Origin: CAJXVA01 sp963761755
Lineage (GTDB): Bacteria > Myxococcota_A > Polyangia > Nannocystales > Nannocystaceae
NCBI GenBank assembly: GCA_963761755.1
Contig: CAVXIC010000008.1
Span: 124,001 to 188,000, forward strand
Reading direction: 5' to 3'
DNA length: 64,000 nucleotides
The translations under genes and the position numbers were made by a program. This document shows positions 53,636 to 62,334 of the stretch, piece after piece; within the stretch, counting starts at the first letter, position 1; each line of letters opens with the position of its first letter. The notes under the pieces were generated by a model. The model was not told where the DNA came from. It did not search any database and saw nothing but the letters and a program-made list of their open reading frames with translations.

Positions 53636-54271
53636 ATGGGCGATCTCTCCGATTTCGAGCTGCTCGAGGCCTGGCGAGACGAAGACGAGTCGGCCGGCCG
53701 GGAGCTGTTCGCCCGCTACTTCGACGCGGTCTACCGCTTCTTCCGCAACAAGGTCGATGACGCGGCCGAAGATCTGACCCAGCAGACCTTCATGGGTCTG
53801 GTCCAGAGCCGCGATCGCTTTCGCGGGGACGCGAGCTTTCGAACCTATTTGTTCATGATCGCGCGCAAGCGGCTCTACTCGCACCTGCGCAAGCGAGACC
53901 GGCGCGGGGATGCGGTCGAGTTCGGGTCCATGTCGGTGGCGGATCTGGGCATCGTCTCGCCCTCGCGTGCGGTGGCGGTGCGCCAGGAGCAGCAGCTTCT
54001 GCTCAGCGCGCTGCGCCGGCTCCCGATCGACATGCAGTTGGCGCTGGAGCTGTTCTATTGGGAGGAACTCACCGTCACCGAGATCTCCGCGGTGCTGGAG
54101 ACGCCCGTCGGCACGGTCAAGAGCCGGCTGCAGCGGGCGCGGACGCGTCTGGATGGGGTGATCGCCGAGCTCAGCGAGTCCGAAGACCTGCTGCGAAGCA
54201 CGATGGACAACTTCGAGATGTGGGCCAAGGATCTGCAGGCGCGGCTGGTCCCGCCCCAATCCGAACAGTGA
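53636..54271 (+). CDS. ECF sigma factor
   Basis: The 211-residue product has region 2 (ARYFDAVYRFFRNKV, AEDLTQQTFMGLVQ, DASFRTYLFMIARKRLYSHL) and region 4 (LRRLPIDMQLALELFYWEEL, TEISAVLETPVGTVKSRLQRAR). A C-terminal tail of about 40 residues follows. No anti-sigma factor gene is adjacent. The neighbouring genes and a close paralogue 117 bases downstream suggest a kinase-linked ECF group, but this is inference. The repeat array upstream may control its expression. Confidence 0.92.
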   Translation: MGDLSDFELLEAWRDEDESAGRELFARYFDAVYRFFRNKVDDAAEDLTQQTFMGLVQSRDRFRGDASFRTYLFMIARKRLYSHLRKRDRRGDAVEFGSMSVADLGIVSPSRAVAVRQEQQLLLSALRRLPIDMQLALELFYWEELTVTEISAVLETPVGTVKSRLQRARTRLDGVIAELSESEDLLRSTMDNFEMWAKDLQARLVPPQSEQ

Positions 54272-54376
54272 GCCACTTGCGAAAGTCGGGAGCGCGAGGG
54301 GCTCGGGCGCAACGAGCCGAGCATGACCACCGCAGGCGCCGCACAGAACCTGCTTCGCAAGCTGTCGAGGTTTGTC

Positions 54377-54382
54377 TATGTT
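54377..54382 (+). promoter_or_regulatory. -10-like element, leaderless type
   Basis: TATGTT ends six bases before ATG 54389; TTCGCA lies 17 bases further upstream as a possible -35. Confidence 0.42.
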
Positions 54383-54388
54383 GCCACC

Positions 54389-55024
54389 ATGAGCGAGATG
54401 CCCGAGCCCGCGGACTTCGAGTTGCTCGAGCGCTGGCGGTCCGGTGATCGGGCAGCCGGCAACACCTTGTTCACGCGGCACTTTCGGCCGCTCTTTCGCT
54501 TCTTCCGGACGAAGGTGGGGGACGACGTGGCCGAGGAGCTGACGCAGGTGAGCTTTCTGGCCTGCGTCGATGGTCGGGACAAGTTCCGCGGCGCCTCCAG
54601 CTTTCGCACCTACCTGTTCGCGATCGGGCGCAACCAGCTGTTCATGCACTTTCGCAAGCGCGGCCGACAAAAGACCACGGACGAGTTCGCCACCGTGTCG
54701 ATGGTCGATCTGGGCGCGGGGCCCAGCACCCTGCTCGCGGCCAAGGACGAGCAGCGGCTGCTGCTTCGCGCGCTGCGGCGGATTCCCGTCGACTTTCAGA
54801 TCGCCGTGGAGCTGTACTACTGGGAGGGCATGGCCACCGCCGAGATCGCGACCGTGCTCGAGATCCCGCCGGGCACCGTGCGAAGCCGGCTGAGCCGGGC
54901 GCGAGAGCACTTGAGCGAGCAGATGCGGGCCCTCGCCGAGAACCCCGCCCTCGCCGAGAGCACGATCGCGGACTTCGAGCGCTGGGCGGCGTCGCTTCGA
55001 GACGCGCTCCCCGAGCCATCCTGA
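54389..55024 (+). CDS. ECF sigma factor, paralogue of the preceding gene
   Basis: ATG 54389 gives 211 residues, the same length as the gene before it and similar along its whole length: PADFELLERWRSGD, EELTQVSFLACVDGRDKFRG, SSFRTYLFAIGRNQLFMHFR, and region 4 with LRRIPVDFQIAVELYYWEGM and PPGTVRSRLSRAREHL. The pair arose by tandem duplication. It converges with the kinase gene at 55031 with six bases between stops. No anti-sigma factor is visible. Confidence 0.92.
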   Translation: MSEMPEPADFELLERWRSGDRAAGNTLFTRHFRPLFRFFRTKVGDDVAEELTQVSFLACVDGRDKFRGASSFRTYLFAIGRNQLFMHFRKRGRQKTTDEFATVSMVDLGAGPSTLLAAKDEQRLLLRALRRIPVDFQIAVELYYWEGMATAEIATVLEIPPGTVRSRLSRAREHLSEQMRALAENPALAESTIADFERWAASLRDALPEPS

Positions 55025-55030
55025 TCCGCG

Positions 55031-57604
55031 TCAGTCGGCGCTGGGGTCGGTGTCGGGTTCGGCATCGAGGATCGCCTGCGTCTTGGCCACCTCGGCGTCG
55101 AGCTCCAGGCCCTCGAACGCAGCCTTGGCTTCGCGCAGCGCCGCGATGCCCTTCGTCTCGTCGCCAGCGGTGCGTAGCGCGTCGCCGTACGAGCGCAGGG
55201 TGTACGCGGTGGTCAGATGCTGCGCGCCGAAACTGGCGCCGGCCAGCGCCGCCGCACGCCCGCTGCGCTCGACCGCCTCGTCCGCCCGCCCGAGCAGGAG
55301 GAGGGCCTGCGTCTGGGCCAGCCAGGGGTTGATCAGCTGAATCGAGGGCTCGTCGTAGGCCTGCTCGACCAGGTGCGCCGCTTCGACCGCGACCTCCAGC
55401 GCGCCGGCCTGATCGCCGAGCTTCGAGCGCGCGATCGAAATGTTGACCAACACCGAGGACAACGTCGGGTGGGTCGGCCCCAGCACCGCGCGCTGAGCCT
55501 GAAGAACCTCCATGAGTTCGCGCAGGCCGTCCTCGACCCGCCCCTGCTCGACCCGCATGATCGCGCGGTTTTGGCGGGTCATGAGGACCTTGGGATGGCT
55601 CGCCCCGATGGTGGGAATGGCGATCTCCAGGGCCTTCGCGTACCGCGCTTCGGCGTCCGCAATGCGGCCTCGGTCCTTGTCGGCGTTGGCCATGTTCACG
55701 TACGAGGCGACGGCGAGCGCCGAGTCGGGTCCGTGAAGCGCTTCGATCCGGGCCAAGCGGCGCTGGTGCGTCGCCATGGCGTCGTCCCACCGGCCGAGAT
55801 TGCCCAAGGTGGCGGCCTCCGTGTTGAGCAGGTCGAGCTCGGCGGTCTCGGCGTTCTCGCCGTCGATGGCGGCCTGGCCGAGGGCGACCCAGGTCAGCGC
55901 GGCCTCGAGCTGCCCGCCCACCTGGCCGACGTCCCAGGCGAGCCCGGCCGCGGCGCGCCCAAAGGCTTCCTGCAGCCGGCCGCGCTGGGCATCGATGGCG
56001 GCTTGGGTCAGCAGGTCCACCGCGGTGGCGTACTCGCCGGCCTCGGAGGCCGCCCTCCCGCACACGCCGGTGGCCTCGACGCAGGTCGGCGCATGGGAGA
56101 GCTGGTCCTGCTCACACTGAGCGCGAATCGGCGCCGCGAGCTCGCGCGCGCGCGCGAAGTGCCCGGCTGACAGCTCCGTCCGCGCCCGCACCAGCACCTC
56201 GGTCGCCTCGGCAACGCGCGCTCGTTCGGCGTCGGGGATTGGGTGCACGGCGCGGAGGCGCTCGACGTCGTCGCAGGCGCGAGGAGAGGGCAGCTTCGAC
56301 GCCGCGTCGACCGCTCGGTCGACGACATCCTCGTCCGCCTCCGCGAGCACGGTGAGCAGCGCGTCGAAACGCGTCCGTTGCTCGTCGAGACACTGCGTGC
56401 GCAGGTCGAGTCCTTGCGCAGACTGAATGCCCTGGGCGTGGCGCTGGCACGCGTCCGCCCGTGCCTCTCCCCACGCGTGCGCCCATCGGTCGAGCAGGCG
56501 ATCGGTCGTCGCACCGCTGGTCTGCGCGTAGGGGAGGCCGGTTCGGGAGAACGCGGCACCGAGCGCCTCACGCGTCGATGCCGTCCACTGCGGCGGCACG
56601 GCGTCGGCACCGGCGCACGGGGGGTCGGCCTGACCGAGCGTGACCCCGACGCCCAGGGCGGTGCCCACCAGGGCCACGCCCACGATGGCGCGGGTGCGGC
56701 CGCCCACGCAGCGGGCCAGCGCAGCGTCCAGGTCGCGCATCGATGCAAAGCGGTCGGCGGCGAGCGGAGCGAGCCCGCGCCGCAGCACCCGCACGACGCG
56801 GGCCGGCACGCCGCTGGAGCCTGTGGACGCCGGCGCCTGCTCCTTGGCCTTGGCCAGCGCGTGCGCAGAGTCGGCCTCGAACGGGGGCCGCCCCAGCAGC
56901 GCCTCCCACAGCGCCGCGCAGAAGCAGTACTGGTCGGTGCGGGCATCGATCGCCTCGCCGCGGTGCTGCTCGGGGGCCATGTAGCGCGGCGTGCCGGCGG
57001 CGCGGGTCTCGACGGCCGAGCCTGCGTCGCCGCCGGTGATCACCCCTGCGCGGGCCAAGCCGAAGTCCACCACCCGCACCCGGCCGTCGCGGCCCAGCAG
57101 CGCGTTGGCGGGCTTGAAGTCCCGGTGCACGATGCCAGCGTCGTGCGCGGCGGCCAGCCCCGCGGCAGCCTGCCGATAGATGCCGACGACGCGACGCCAT
57201 CCCAGCGCTGCGGTGTCCAGCGTCGTCAGCGGTCCGCCATCGACGAACTCCATCGCCAAGAACAGGTGCTCCTCGGACTCCCCGACGTCGTGAATCGCGA
57301 CGACGTTGGGATGCGCGAGCTTGGCCAGCGCGCGCGCCTCTTGCTCGAGTTCCGCGCTCGCGCCCCCGTGCAGGACCTTGATCGCGATCTTGCGGTCCAG
57401 CCGAGGATCCCACGCGGAGTACACCGCGCCACTGGTCCCCGCGCCGAGCTTCTCGAGCAGCGCGTAGCGCTCGAAGCGAGCCGGCTCCGACTCCCCGAAC
57501 AGCGCCCCTTGGATCCGCGCCATCGCGACGCCTTCCCCGACCGCATCGGACGGCGGCGCACCCAGCGGCACATCACCGGGCTCCGCTCGAGGAACCTCGT
57601 CCAC
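55031..57604 (-). CDS. Ser/Thr protein kinase with TPR-like C-terminal half
   Basis: GTG 57604 is favoured by a TATCCT element six bases upstream; ATG 57523 is the alternative. The kinase domain has LGAGTSGAVY near residue 53, HRDFKPAN at 160, DFGLAR and GTPRYMAPEQHRG. A membrane helix lies near 315-335 (IVGVALVGTALGVGVTLG). The remaining 500 residues are TPR-like repeats (RAASEAGEYATAVDLLTQAA, NMANADKDRGRIADAEARYA) placed outside the membrane. The length is 857 residues. Its 3' end meets the second ECF sigma gene. Confidence 0.9.
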   Translation of the reverse strand: MDEVPRAEPGDVPLGAPPSDAVGEGVAMARIQGALFGESEPARFERYALLEKLGAGTSGAVYSAWDPRLDRKIAIKVLHGGASAELEQEARALAKLAHPNVVAIHDVGESEEHLFLAMEFVDGGPLTTLDTAALGWRRVVGIYRQAAAGLAAAHDAGIVHRDFKPANALLGRDGRVRVVDFGLARAGVITGGDAGSAVETRAAGTPRYMAPEQHRGEAIDARTDQYCFCAALWEALLGRPPFEADSAHALAKAKEQAPASTGSSGVPARVVRVLRRGLAPLAADRFASMRDLDAALARCVGGRTRAIVGVALVGTALGVGVTLGQADPPCAGADAVPPQWTASTREALGAAFSRTGLPYAQTSGATTDRLLDRWAHAWGEARADACQRHAQGIQSAQGLDLRTQCLDEQRTRFDALLTVLAEADEDVVDRAVDAASKLPSPRACDDVERLRAVHPIPDAERARVAEATEVLVRARTELSAGHFARARELAAPIRAQCEQDQLSHAPTCVEATGVCGRAASEAGEYATAVDLLTQAAIDAQRGRLQEAFGRAAAGLAWDVGQVGGQLEAALTWVALGQAAIDGENAETAELDLLNTEAATLGNLGRWDDAMATHQRRLARIEALHGPDSALAVASYVNMANADKDRGRIADAEARYAKALEIAIPTIGASHPKVLMTRQNRAIMRVEQGRVEDGLRELMEVLQAQRAVLGPTHPTLSSVLVNISIARSKLGDQAGALEVAVEAAHLVEQAYDEPSIQLINPWLAQTQALLLLGRADEAVERSGRAAALAGASFGAQHLTTAYTLRSYGDALRTAGDETKGIAALREAKAAFEGLELDAEVAKTQAILDAEPDTDPSAD

Positions 57605-57610
57605 GGCGCG

Positions 57611-57616
57611 AGGATA
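57611..57616 (-). promoter_or_regulatory. -10-like element, leaderless type
   Basis: TATCCT on the minus strand ends six bases before GTG 57604 and supports that start. Confidence 0.42.
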
Positions 57617-57687
57617 ACGCGTCTTCCCTGCGCGGGTGCACCCCAGCCCAGGGAGCGTCGGCTGAGCGAATCCCTCGAAGGCGCCGC

Positions 57688-59874
57688 TCAGAATTGCGCT
57701 TGGAGTCCGCCCAGCACGAGCAGGGACTGCGCGCGGTCGCCGGGCTTGGGTCGGTTGCCTTCGTCCTCGGCGGGCCGCTCGAACTCCTTCTCGCCGAACA
57801 CACCGCGGAACTGGACCACCAGACGGAGCCACCGTCGAAGGCGGAAGCGGAGGTCGACGTTGGGGGAGACGATGAAGTTGAGGGTGTCGCCGGTGATTTC
57901 GTCGGCCCCGCGGTAGGGCAGGGAGAAGCCCATCCCGAACCCGCTACCCAGCGCGACGCGCTCGTGGAGGGAGAACACGATGCCGGGCTCGAAGAGCACC
58001 CGCGCCCAGCCGATGCGGGCTTCACCGTCCTCCGCTGGCGGCTCATCCGTCTCGCCACCGGCGGGCTCTTCCACCACCGGGACACCCCAGCGGCCCAGGG
58101 TGCCGCCGGTGCGCATCTCGAAGCCCACCCGGTTCCACCCGGGTCGTCGCGGACGGATCTGCACCGCGAACATGGCCAGCCCGGAGAAGTACAGCGGCGG
58201 GGTCTCCAGGTTGCCCGACCATGCCGGTCCACCCCCGAAGAGCGCCGAGAGGTTGAAGCTGACCATGCGGACGCCACGTTCGGGACGTCCGAGGACGAGC
58301 CCTCCATCTTCGACCGACGCGACGAGCTCGTCGTAGGTGCGATCGCCTCGAGGCTTGAAGCGCACGCTCTCGCAGGTCCCGCCACGCCCTTGCAGGCCGG
58401 CGCCGGGAACCCTCAGGAGCAGGCGATCGAGGTGGGTGACCCCGTAGGCCCGTTCTTCACCGTCTTCGCCGAACAGCACGATCTGACGAATCTCGTTGTC
58501 GGGGACGGTCGTCTCCCACTCGTTGATGCTCGCGGCGAGGTAGACCTCGTCGGCGGGCACGAAGCTGGTGAGCTGCTGGCCGTTTTGGGCCAGCGTGTCG
58601 GTCCATCGCTGGTTGGGGTCGTCCTTCTCGAACGTCACCTGCATGGGCAGGTCGAGGTCGAGGGCTTGTTCGGCGACGAACTCGCCCGGGCAGGAGTAGG
58701 CGCAGCCCGAGTCGGTCACCTCGGATGCGCAGGTCGTGCTCGTCTCCAGCGTCGCGACGGGGCAGGTGTCGCGCGGGTAGAAGCAGTCCGGACGGCGCCA
58801 GCTGAACGTGATCTGGTTGAAGTCGAGCGACATCGGGCTCTTGGGCCACTCTCCCTCGAAGCTGGCGCCGAAGCGCGCCGCCGCGGCGCCCTCTTCGGTG
58901 GCCGCGAGCTCCACGTCGACGCTTCCGACCCGCATGGGCGCCGGCGGCATGCGGACCTGGATCACCTCCGTGCCGACGAGGTTGTCCACGCATCGGCCCG
59001 GCGCGAAGTCGATGCCGTTGACCCGCACGCGCAGACGGTCGCGGTCGCTGGCCTTGACCCGCGTTCGCGGGAGCCGAACTTCGATCATTCGACAGCGCGA
59101 GGTGAGCCCGAGCTGGATGGACGTGGAGCGAGCGGTGTCTTCGGCGGCCGCGCGCGGGTCGTCGGAGCGACCCCGCTCGCTGCGGCCGTGTGGGCGGTAG
59201 TAGCCGCCGAGGCTGCGCGCGGTGACGATGACGCGATCGAAGGGCGGACCCATCACGCCGATGGTCGCGATGCCGCCGGCGAGGCGGACGCTCTCGATCT
59301 TGGGTGGGGAGCCCTCGAGGAACTCGAGCAGCACGAACAGCGGCCGGGGTTCGGCGGTGTCGGATCCCTGGGTGAGGCTGTCGGCCGTGCAGGCGACGTA
59401 GAGCTCGTCTTGGCCGGTCAGGCCGCTGGGGAGCTCGATCCGCGGGCGGCAGTCGGCGCTGGAGTCCTCGGAGCATCGCAGGGACTCGACCGATGCATCG
59501 CGGGCGCTCCAGACCGACGGCTTGACCCGCCATGTGGTGGCGCGCGTCGGGCCGGAGGTGCCTGCCTCGGGCTGGGGCTCGAGGACGTCGCGAAGGGTCT
59601 CCCGGGTGCGGGCGCCCTTGGCCTCGCTGACGACGCACAGATGCGTCGGCACGTCGGTTGCCTCGGGCCGAAGGTCGAGCGTGACGACGCCGTAGCCACC
59701 GTCGGCGCGTGCGGCCGCGGAGGCCCCCAAGAGCACGCTCAGGAGCGCCACCAGCGGGGCGATCCGGAACATCCGGAACATCCGGAACATCCGGAACATC
59801 CGGAACATCCGGAACATCCGGAGCATCCGGAACATCCGGAACCTCCGGCCCAACGCCGGGCCCAAGCGACTCAT
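57688..59874 (-). CDS. Exported protein with Phe-Arg-Met repeat in its N-terminus and a barrel-like C-terminus
   Basis: ATG 59874 overlaps the stop of the upstream kinase gene and gives 728 residues. The first 11 residues are followed by nine copies of a Phe-Arg-Met-type tripeptide, then a hydrophobic core (IAPLVALLSVLLGASAAARA) that looks like a signal peptide with an extended basic n-region. The central 500 residues contain scattered cysteine pairs and no known domain. The last 110 residues alternate as beta strands (ARVLFEPGIVFSLHERVAL) and end in Phe, as in outer-membrane barrels. The function is unknown; co-translation with the kinase suggests a joint role. Confidence 0.75.
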   Translation of the reverse strand: MSRLGPALGRRFRMFRMLRMFRMFRMFRMFRMFRMFRIAPLVALLSVLLGASAAARADGGYGVVTLDLRPEATDVPTHLCVVSEAKGARTRETLRDVLEPQPEAGTSGPTRATTWRVKPSVWSARDASVESLRCSEDSSADCRPRIELPSGLTGQDELYVACTADSLTQGSDTAEPRPLFVLLEFLEGSPPKIESVRLAGGIATIGVMGPPFDRVIVTARSLGGYYRPHGRSERGRSDDPRAAAEDTARSTSIQLGLTSRCRMIEVRLPRTRVKASDRDRLRVRVNGIDFAPGRCVDNLVGTEVIQVRMPPAPMRVGSVDVELAATEEGAAAARFGASFEGEWPKSPMSLDFNQITFSWRRPDCFYPRDTCPVATLETSTTCASEVTDSGCAYSCPGEFVAEQALDLDLPMQVTFEKDDPNQRWTDTLAQNGQQLTSFVPADEVYLAASINEWETTVPDNEIRQIVLFGEDGEERAYGVTHLDRLLLRVPGAGLQGRGGTCESVRFKPRGDRTYDELVASVEDGGLVLGRPERGVRMVSFNLSALFGGGPAWSGNLETPPLYFSGLAMFAVQIRPRRPGWNRVGFEMRTGGTLGRWGVPVVEEPAGGETDEPPAEDGEARIGWARVLFEPGIVFSLHERVALGSGFGMGFSLPYRGADEITGDTLNFIVSPNVDLRFRLRRWLRLVVQFRGVFGEKEFERPAEDEGNRPKPGDRAQSLLVLGGLQAQF
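59761..59841 (-). repeat. 9-base in-frame tandem repeat, nine copies
   Basis: TTCCGGATG (minus strand), coding Phe-Arg-Met, is repeated; one copy reads Leu-Arg-Met and the last Phe-Arg-Ile. It forms the n-region of the export signal of the gene at 57688. Confidence 0.92.
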
Positions 59875-61493
59875 GGGTCGCATGTCTCGGCCTGCGCTTC
59901 CGAGCAGAGGTGAGAGGTGCGGCACGCGGTCTGGGGCGGTGGGCTCAGGGTCGGGATCACGTCGGCGACCGCCTTGCGACAGCTGTAGCAGGTCCCGGCG
60001 TGCACGAACGAGGTCTTGGACCTCCTGGCGGCTTGAATGAAGGAGCGCTTGTCTTCCATGTAGAAACACGCCTGCCCGCGCCGGGGTCGGGCTGCTCTGG
60101 CGGGGGCCTCGTCGGGCTGGGGGTCGGGATCCGCTGGACCGGCCGTACCGGCCGTACCGGCCGTATCAGGCGTACCGGGCGTCGGCTCGAGGCTGGGTGC
60201 AGCATCGTCGGTGGGCGGGCTGGGATCCGCAGGCGCGGGGACGGCGGGAGGTTCCTCGGCGGAGACGGCCGTCGCCATGGCGGTCGGGGCGGAAGGGGGC
60301 GCGTCGCCGGCCGTCGCCTCGATGGCGGAGGGTGCGAGGGCGATCGATGCGGGCTGCGGAGTCTGCGGTCCGAGCGCGAGACCCACACCCACCGCGCCGA
60401 CGCCCAGCGCCCAGATCCACAGCGCTCTGCGCTTCCGAGGCCGCGGTGCCCCGTCCCAGAGGCCCTTGCGCAGCGCGTCGAGCAGCGCGCGCATGCTCGG
60501 GTGCCGGTCGGCTGGGTCGCGGTGCAGCCCGGTGCGCAGCAGCTCGAAGACCCACTTGGGGACCGCGGTCCCCTCTGGCGTGCGGATGGCCTCGGCGTTG
60601 ACCGCCTGTCGATAGCTGGAGACGGTGTCGCCGCGGTAGGGCGGGTGGCCGTAGAGGCCTTCGTAGAGCGCGACGCAGAAGCCGAACTGGTCGGAGCGCG
60701 CGGTGGCGCTGAGGCCGACCTCTTGCTCGGGGGCCATGTACTTGGGCGTGCCGAGCAGGGCACCGGTGCGGGTCAACGACGAGGTCACCGCTTCTTGATC
60801 GACCTTGGCGCGGCCGCTGTCCGTGGGGGGCAGGTCGTATCGCCCGGTCTCGCTGCCGGGGCCGCCGGCCAGGCCAAAGTCGCCCACGCGAACGCGCCCG
60901 TCGGACCCGAGCAGGACGTTCTCGGGCTTGAAGTCTCGGTGGACGATGCCGGCTTCGTGCGCGGCCGCGAGGCCCTCGCCCGCGTCGAGGTAGCAGCGCA
61001 AGACGTCCCTCCAGCTGGGGCGCTCGCGGGTGATCCACTTCGAGAGCGAGTCGCCGTCGACCAGCTCCATCGCGATGAACACCCCGTCATCCACGGCGCC
61101 GACGTCGTAGACGTGAATGACGTTGGGGTGCGCGAGTCTGGCCATCGCGCGGGCCTCGCGGACCAGGCGCCCGCGGGCCCGGCCCGCCTCGTCGTCGGAG
61201 ACCGACGCGGTGTTGAGCAGCTTGAGGGCGACGTCGCGCGCGAGCTCGGGGTCGTGGGCCCGGTAGACCACGCCCATGCCGCCCGCCCCGATCTTGCCCT
61301 CCACCCGATAGCGCCCCACCTTGACCCGCTTGGCCGGGCCCGAGAACAGCCGACTCTCGATCGCCGCACGGGCCCGTCGCGCCTCTACGTCGTCGACGTC
61401 GGGCGTGGCCGACCGGAGCGGATCGTCCGGCGCGGGAGCGAACTGGGCGCGGACCGACACCGGCCGCAAATCTACACCGCGAGGGACCTCCAT
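59871..61493 (-). CDS. Ser/Thr protein kinase with Cys-containing C-terminal domain
   Basis: The 540-residue product has a kinase domain with IGAGGMGVVY near 68, HRDFKPEN at 186, DFGLAG and GTPKYMAPEQEVG. A membrane helix near 378-397 (LWIWALGVGAVGVGLALG) follows, then a Pro/Ala/Thr linker including a TAGTAGTAG stretch. A short C-terminal domain has six cysteines (GQACFYMEDK, GTCYSCRKAV, CRTSHLCSEA, ETCDP). This tail should lie in the periplasm and may be disulfide-bonded. The stop overlaps the start of the repeat-bearing exported protein. Confidence 0.9.
   Translation of the reverse strand: MEVPRGVDLRPVSVRAQFAPAPDDPLRSATPDVDDVEARRARAAIESRLFSGPAKRVKVGRYRVEGKIGAGGMGVVYRAHDPELARDVALKLLNTASVSDDEAGRARGRLVREARAMARLAHPNVIHVYDVGAVDDGVFIAMELVDGDSLSKWITRERPSWRDVLRCYLDAGEGLAAAHEAGIVHRDFKPENVLLGSDGRVRVGDFGLAGGPGSETGRYDLPPTDSGRAKVDQEAVTSSLTRTGALLGTPKYMAPEQEVGLSATARSDQFGFCVALYEGLYGHPPYRGDTVSSYRQAVNAEAIRTPEGTAVPKWVFELLRTGLHRDPADRHPSMRALLDALRKGLWDGAPRPRKRRALWIWALGVGAVGVGLALGPQTPQPASIALAPSAIEATAGDAPPSAPTAMATAVSAEEPPAVPAPADPSPPTDDAAPSLEPTPGTPDTAGTAGTAGPADPDPQPDEAPARAARPRRGQACFYMEDKRSFIQAARRSKTSFVHAGTCYSCRKAVADVIPTLSPPPQTACRTSHLCSEAQAETCDP
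60139..60165 (-). repeat. 9-base in-frame tandem repeat, three copies
   Basis: The plus-strand unit CCGGCCGTA is repeated three times with a diverged fourth copy after it, coding the TAGTAGTAG linker of the kinase. Confidence 0.7.
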
Positions 61494-61497
61494 GCCG

Positions 61498-62334
61498 TTA
61501 GCCGTCGGCGGCGTGCGCGCTTTCCGCGGCGGTCGAGGTGTCGGCGTCTGCAGGGGTCGGCGCAGGCTCGAGGTCGACCGGAACCCACGCGACGACCCAT
61601 GCGAGACGCAGCATGCCCAAGGCGAGCCCGATCGCCGCCAGCAGGCGAACGACGCCGGCGGCCTCGGTGGGTCCCACAGCCGCGAACGCGATCGGTGCCA
61701 AGCTCACGGCCAGCGCCATCTTGAGACCCCACAGTCCGGCGGTGATCGCCACGCCCTTGGGGTTCTTGACCGCGTACAGGAAGCCGCGGAAGGTCAGCCG
61801 GGGGTGGTACGGCTTGGCCACCGGGTGCAGGCACAGCTGCGCCCGGACCAGGTCCCGCGCCAAGATGGCGATCGAGGCGCCCGCGAGCAGCGCGAGCACG
61901 CGGGGCAGGACCGGCAGCGGACCCAACACGATGGACAGCACGAACAGGCCCAGGCCAGCGAGCGCCGCGTGCATCAGGCCCTGGGCGAGCAGCGGACCCG
62001 CCACGCGCAGGCCTCCCCGCGCCGCATCGGGCAGCGCATCTCCGCGCAGCGAGAAGAACACGATCCCCCCGAGCACCGTCCATCCCAGCCACGCGAGGGC
62101 GGCCGACAGCCCCGCGGCGCTCGCGATGCCGACCGCGAGCTCGGGGTTTTGGGTGACCATCTCGGCCAGTCGGGCGAACGCGTGCTGGGCGTCGACCTCG
62201 CCGCCGTAGGGGCCGAGCACGAACGTGGCCATCCACGCCGTGACCGCGGCGCCCGCCAGGCCCCACGCGAGCGTCGAGACCAGCGCGATCACGTAGACCC
62301 AGCGCGCGTTCCAGGCGGTGCGCAGCACGCTCAT
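61498..62334 (-). CDS. Integral membrane protein of unknown function
   Basis: ATG 62334 overlaps the stop of the metallopeptidase gene and gives 278 residues with six or so hydrophobic segments (VYVIALVSTLAWGLAGAAV, LAWLGWTVLGGIVFFSL, LFVLSIVLGPLPVLPRVLAL). The C-terminus is Pro/Ala/Asp-rich. No family is recognised. Its position between the metallopeptidase and the kinase, all overlapping or within four bases, makes a four-gene operon running from 64000 down to 57688. Confidence 0.75.
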   Translation of the reverse strand: MSVLRTAWNARWVYVIALVSTLAWGLAGAAVTAWMATFVLGPYGGEVDAQHAFARLAEMVTQNPELAVGIASAAGLSAALAWLGWTVLGGIVFFSLRGDALPDAARGGLRVAGPLLAQGLMHAALAGLGLFVLSIVLGPLPVLPRVLALLAGASIAILARDLVRAQLCLHPVAKPYHPRLTFRGFLYAVKNPKGVAITAGLWGLKMALAVSLAPIAFAAVGPTEAAGVVRLLAAIGLALGMLRLAWVVAWVPVDLEPAPTPADADTSTAAESAHAADG

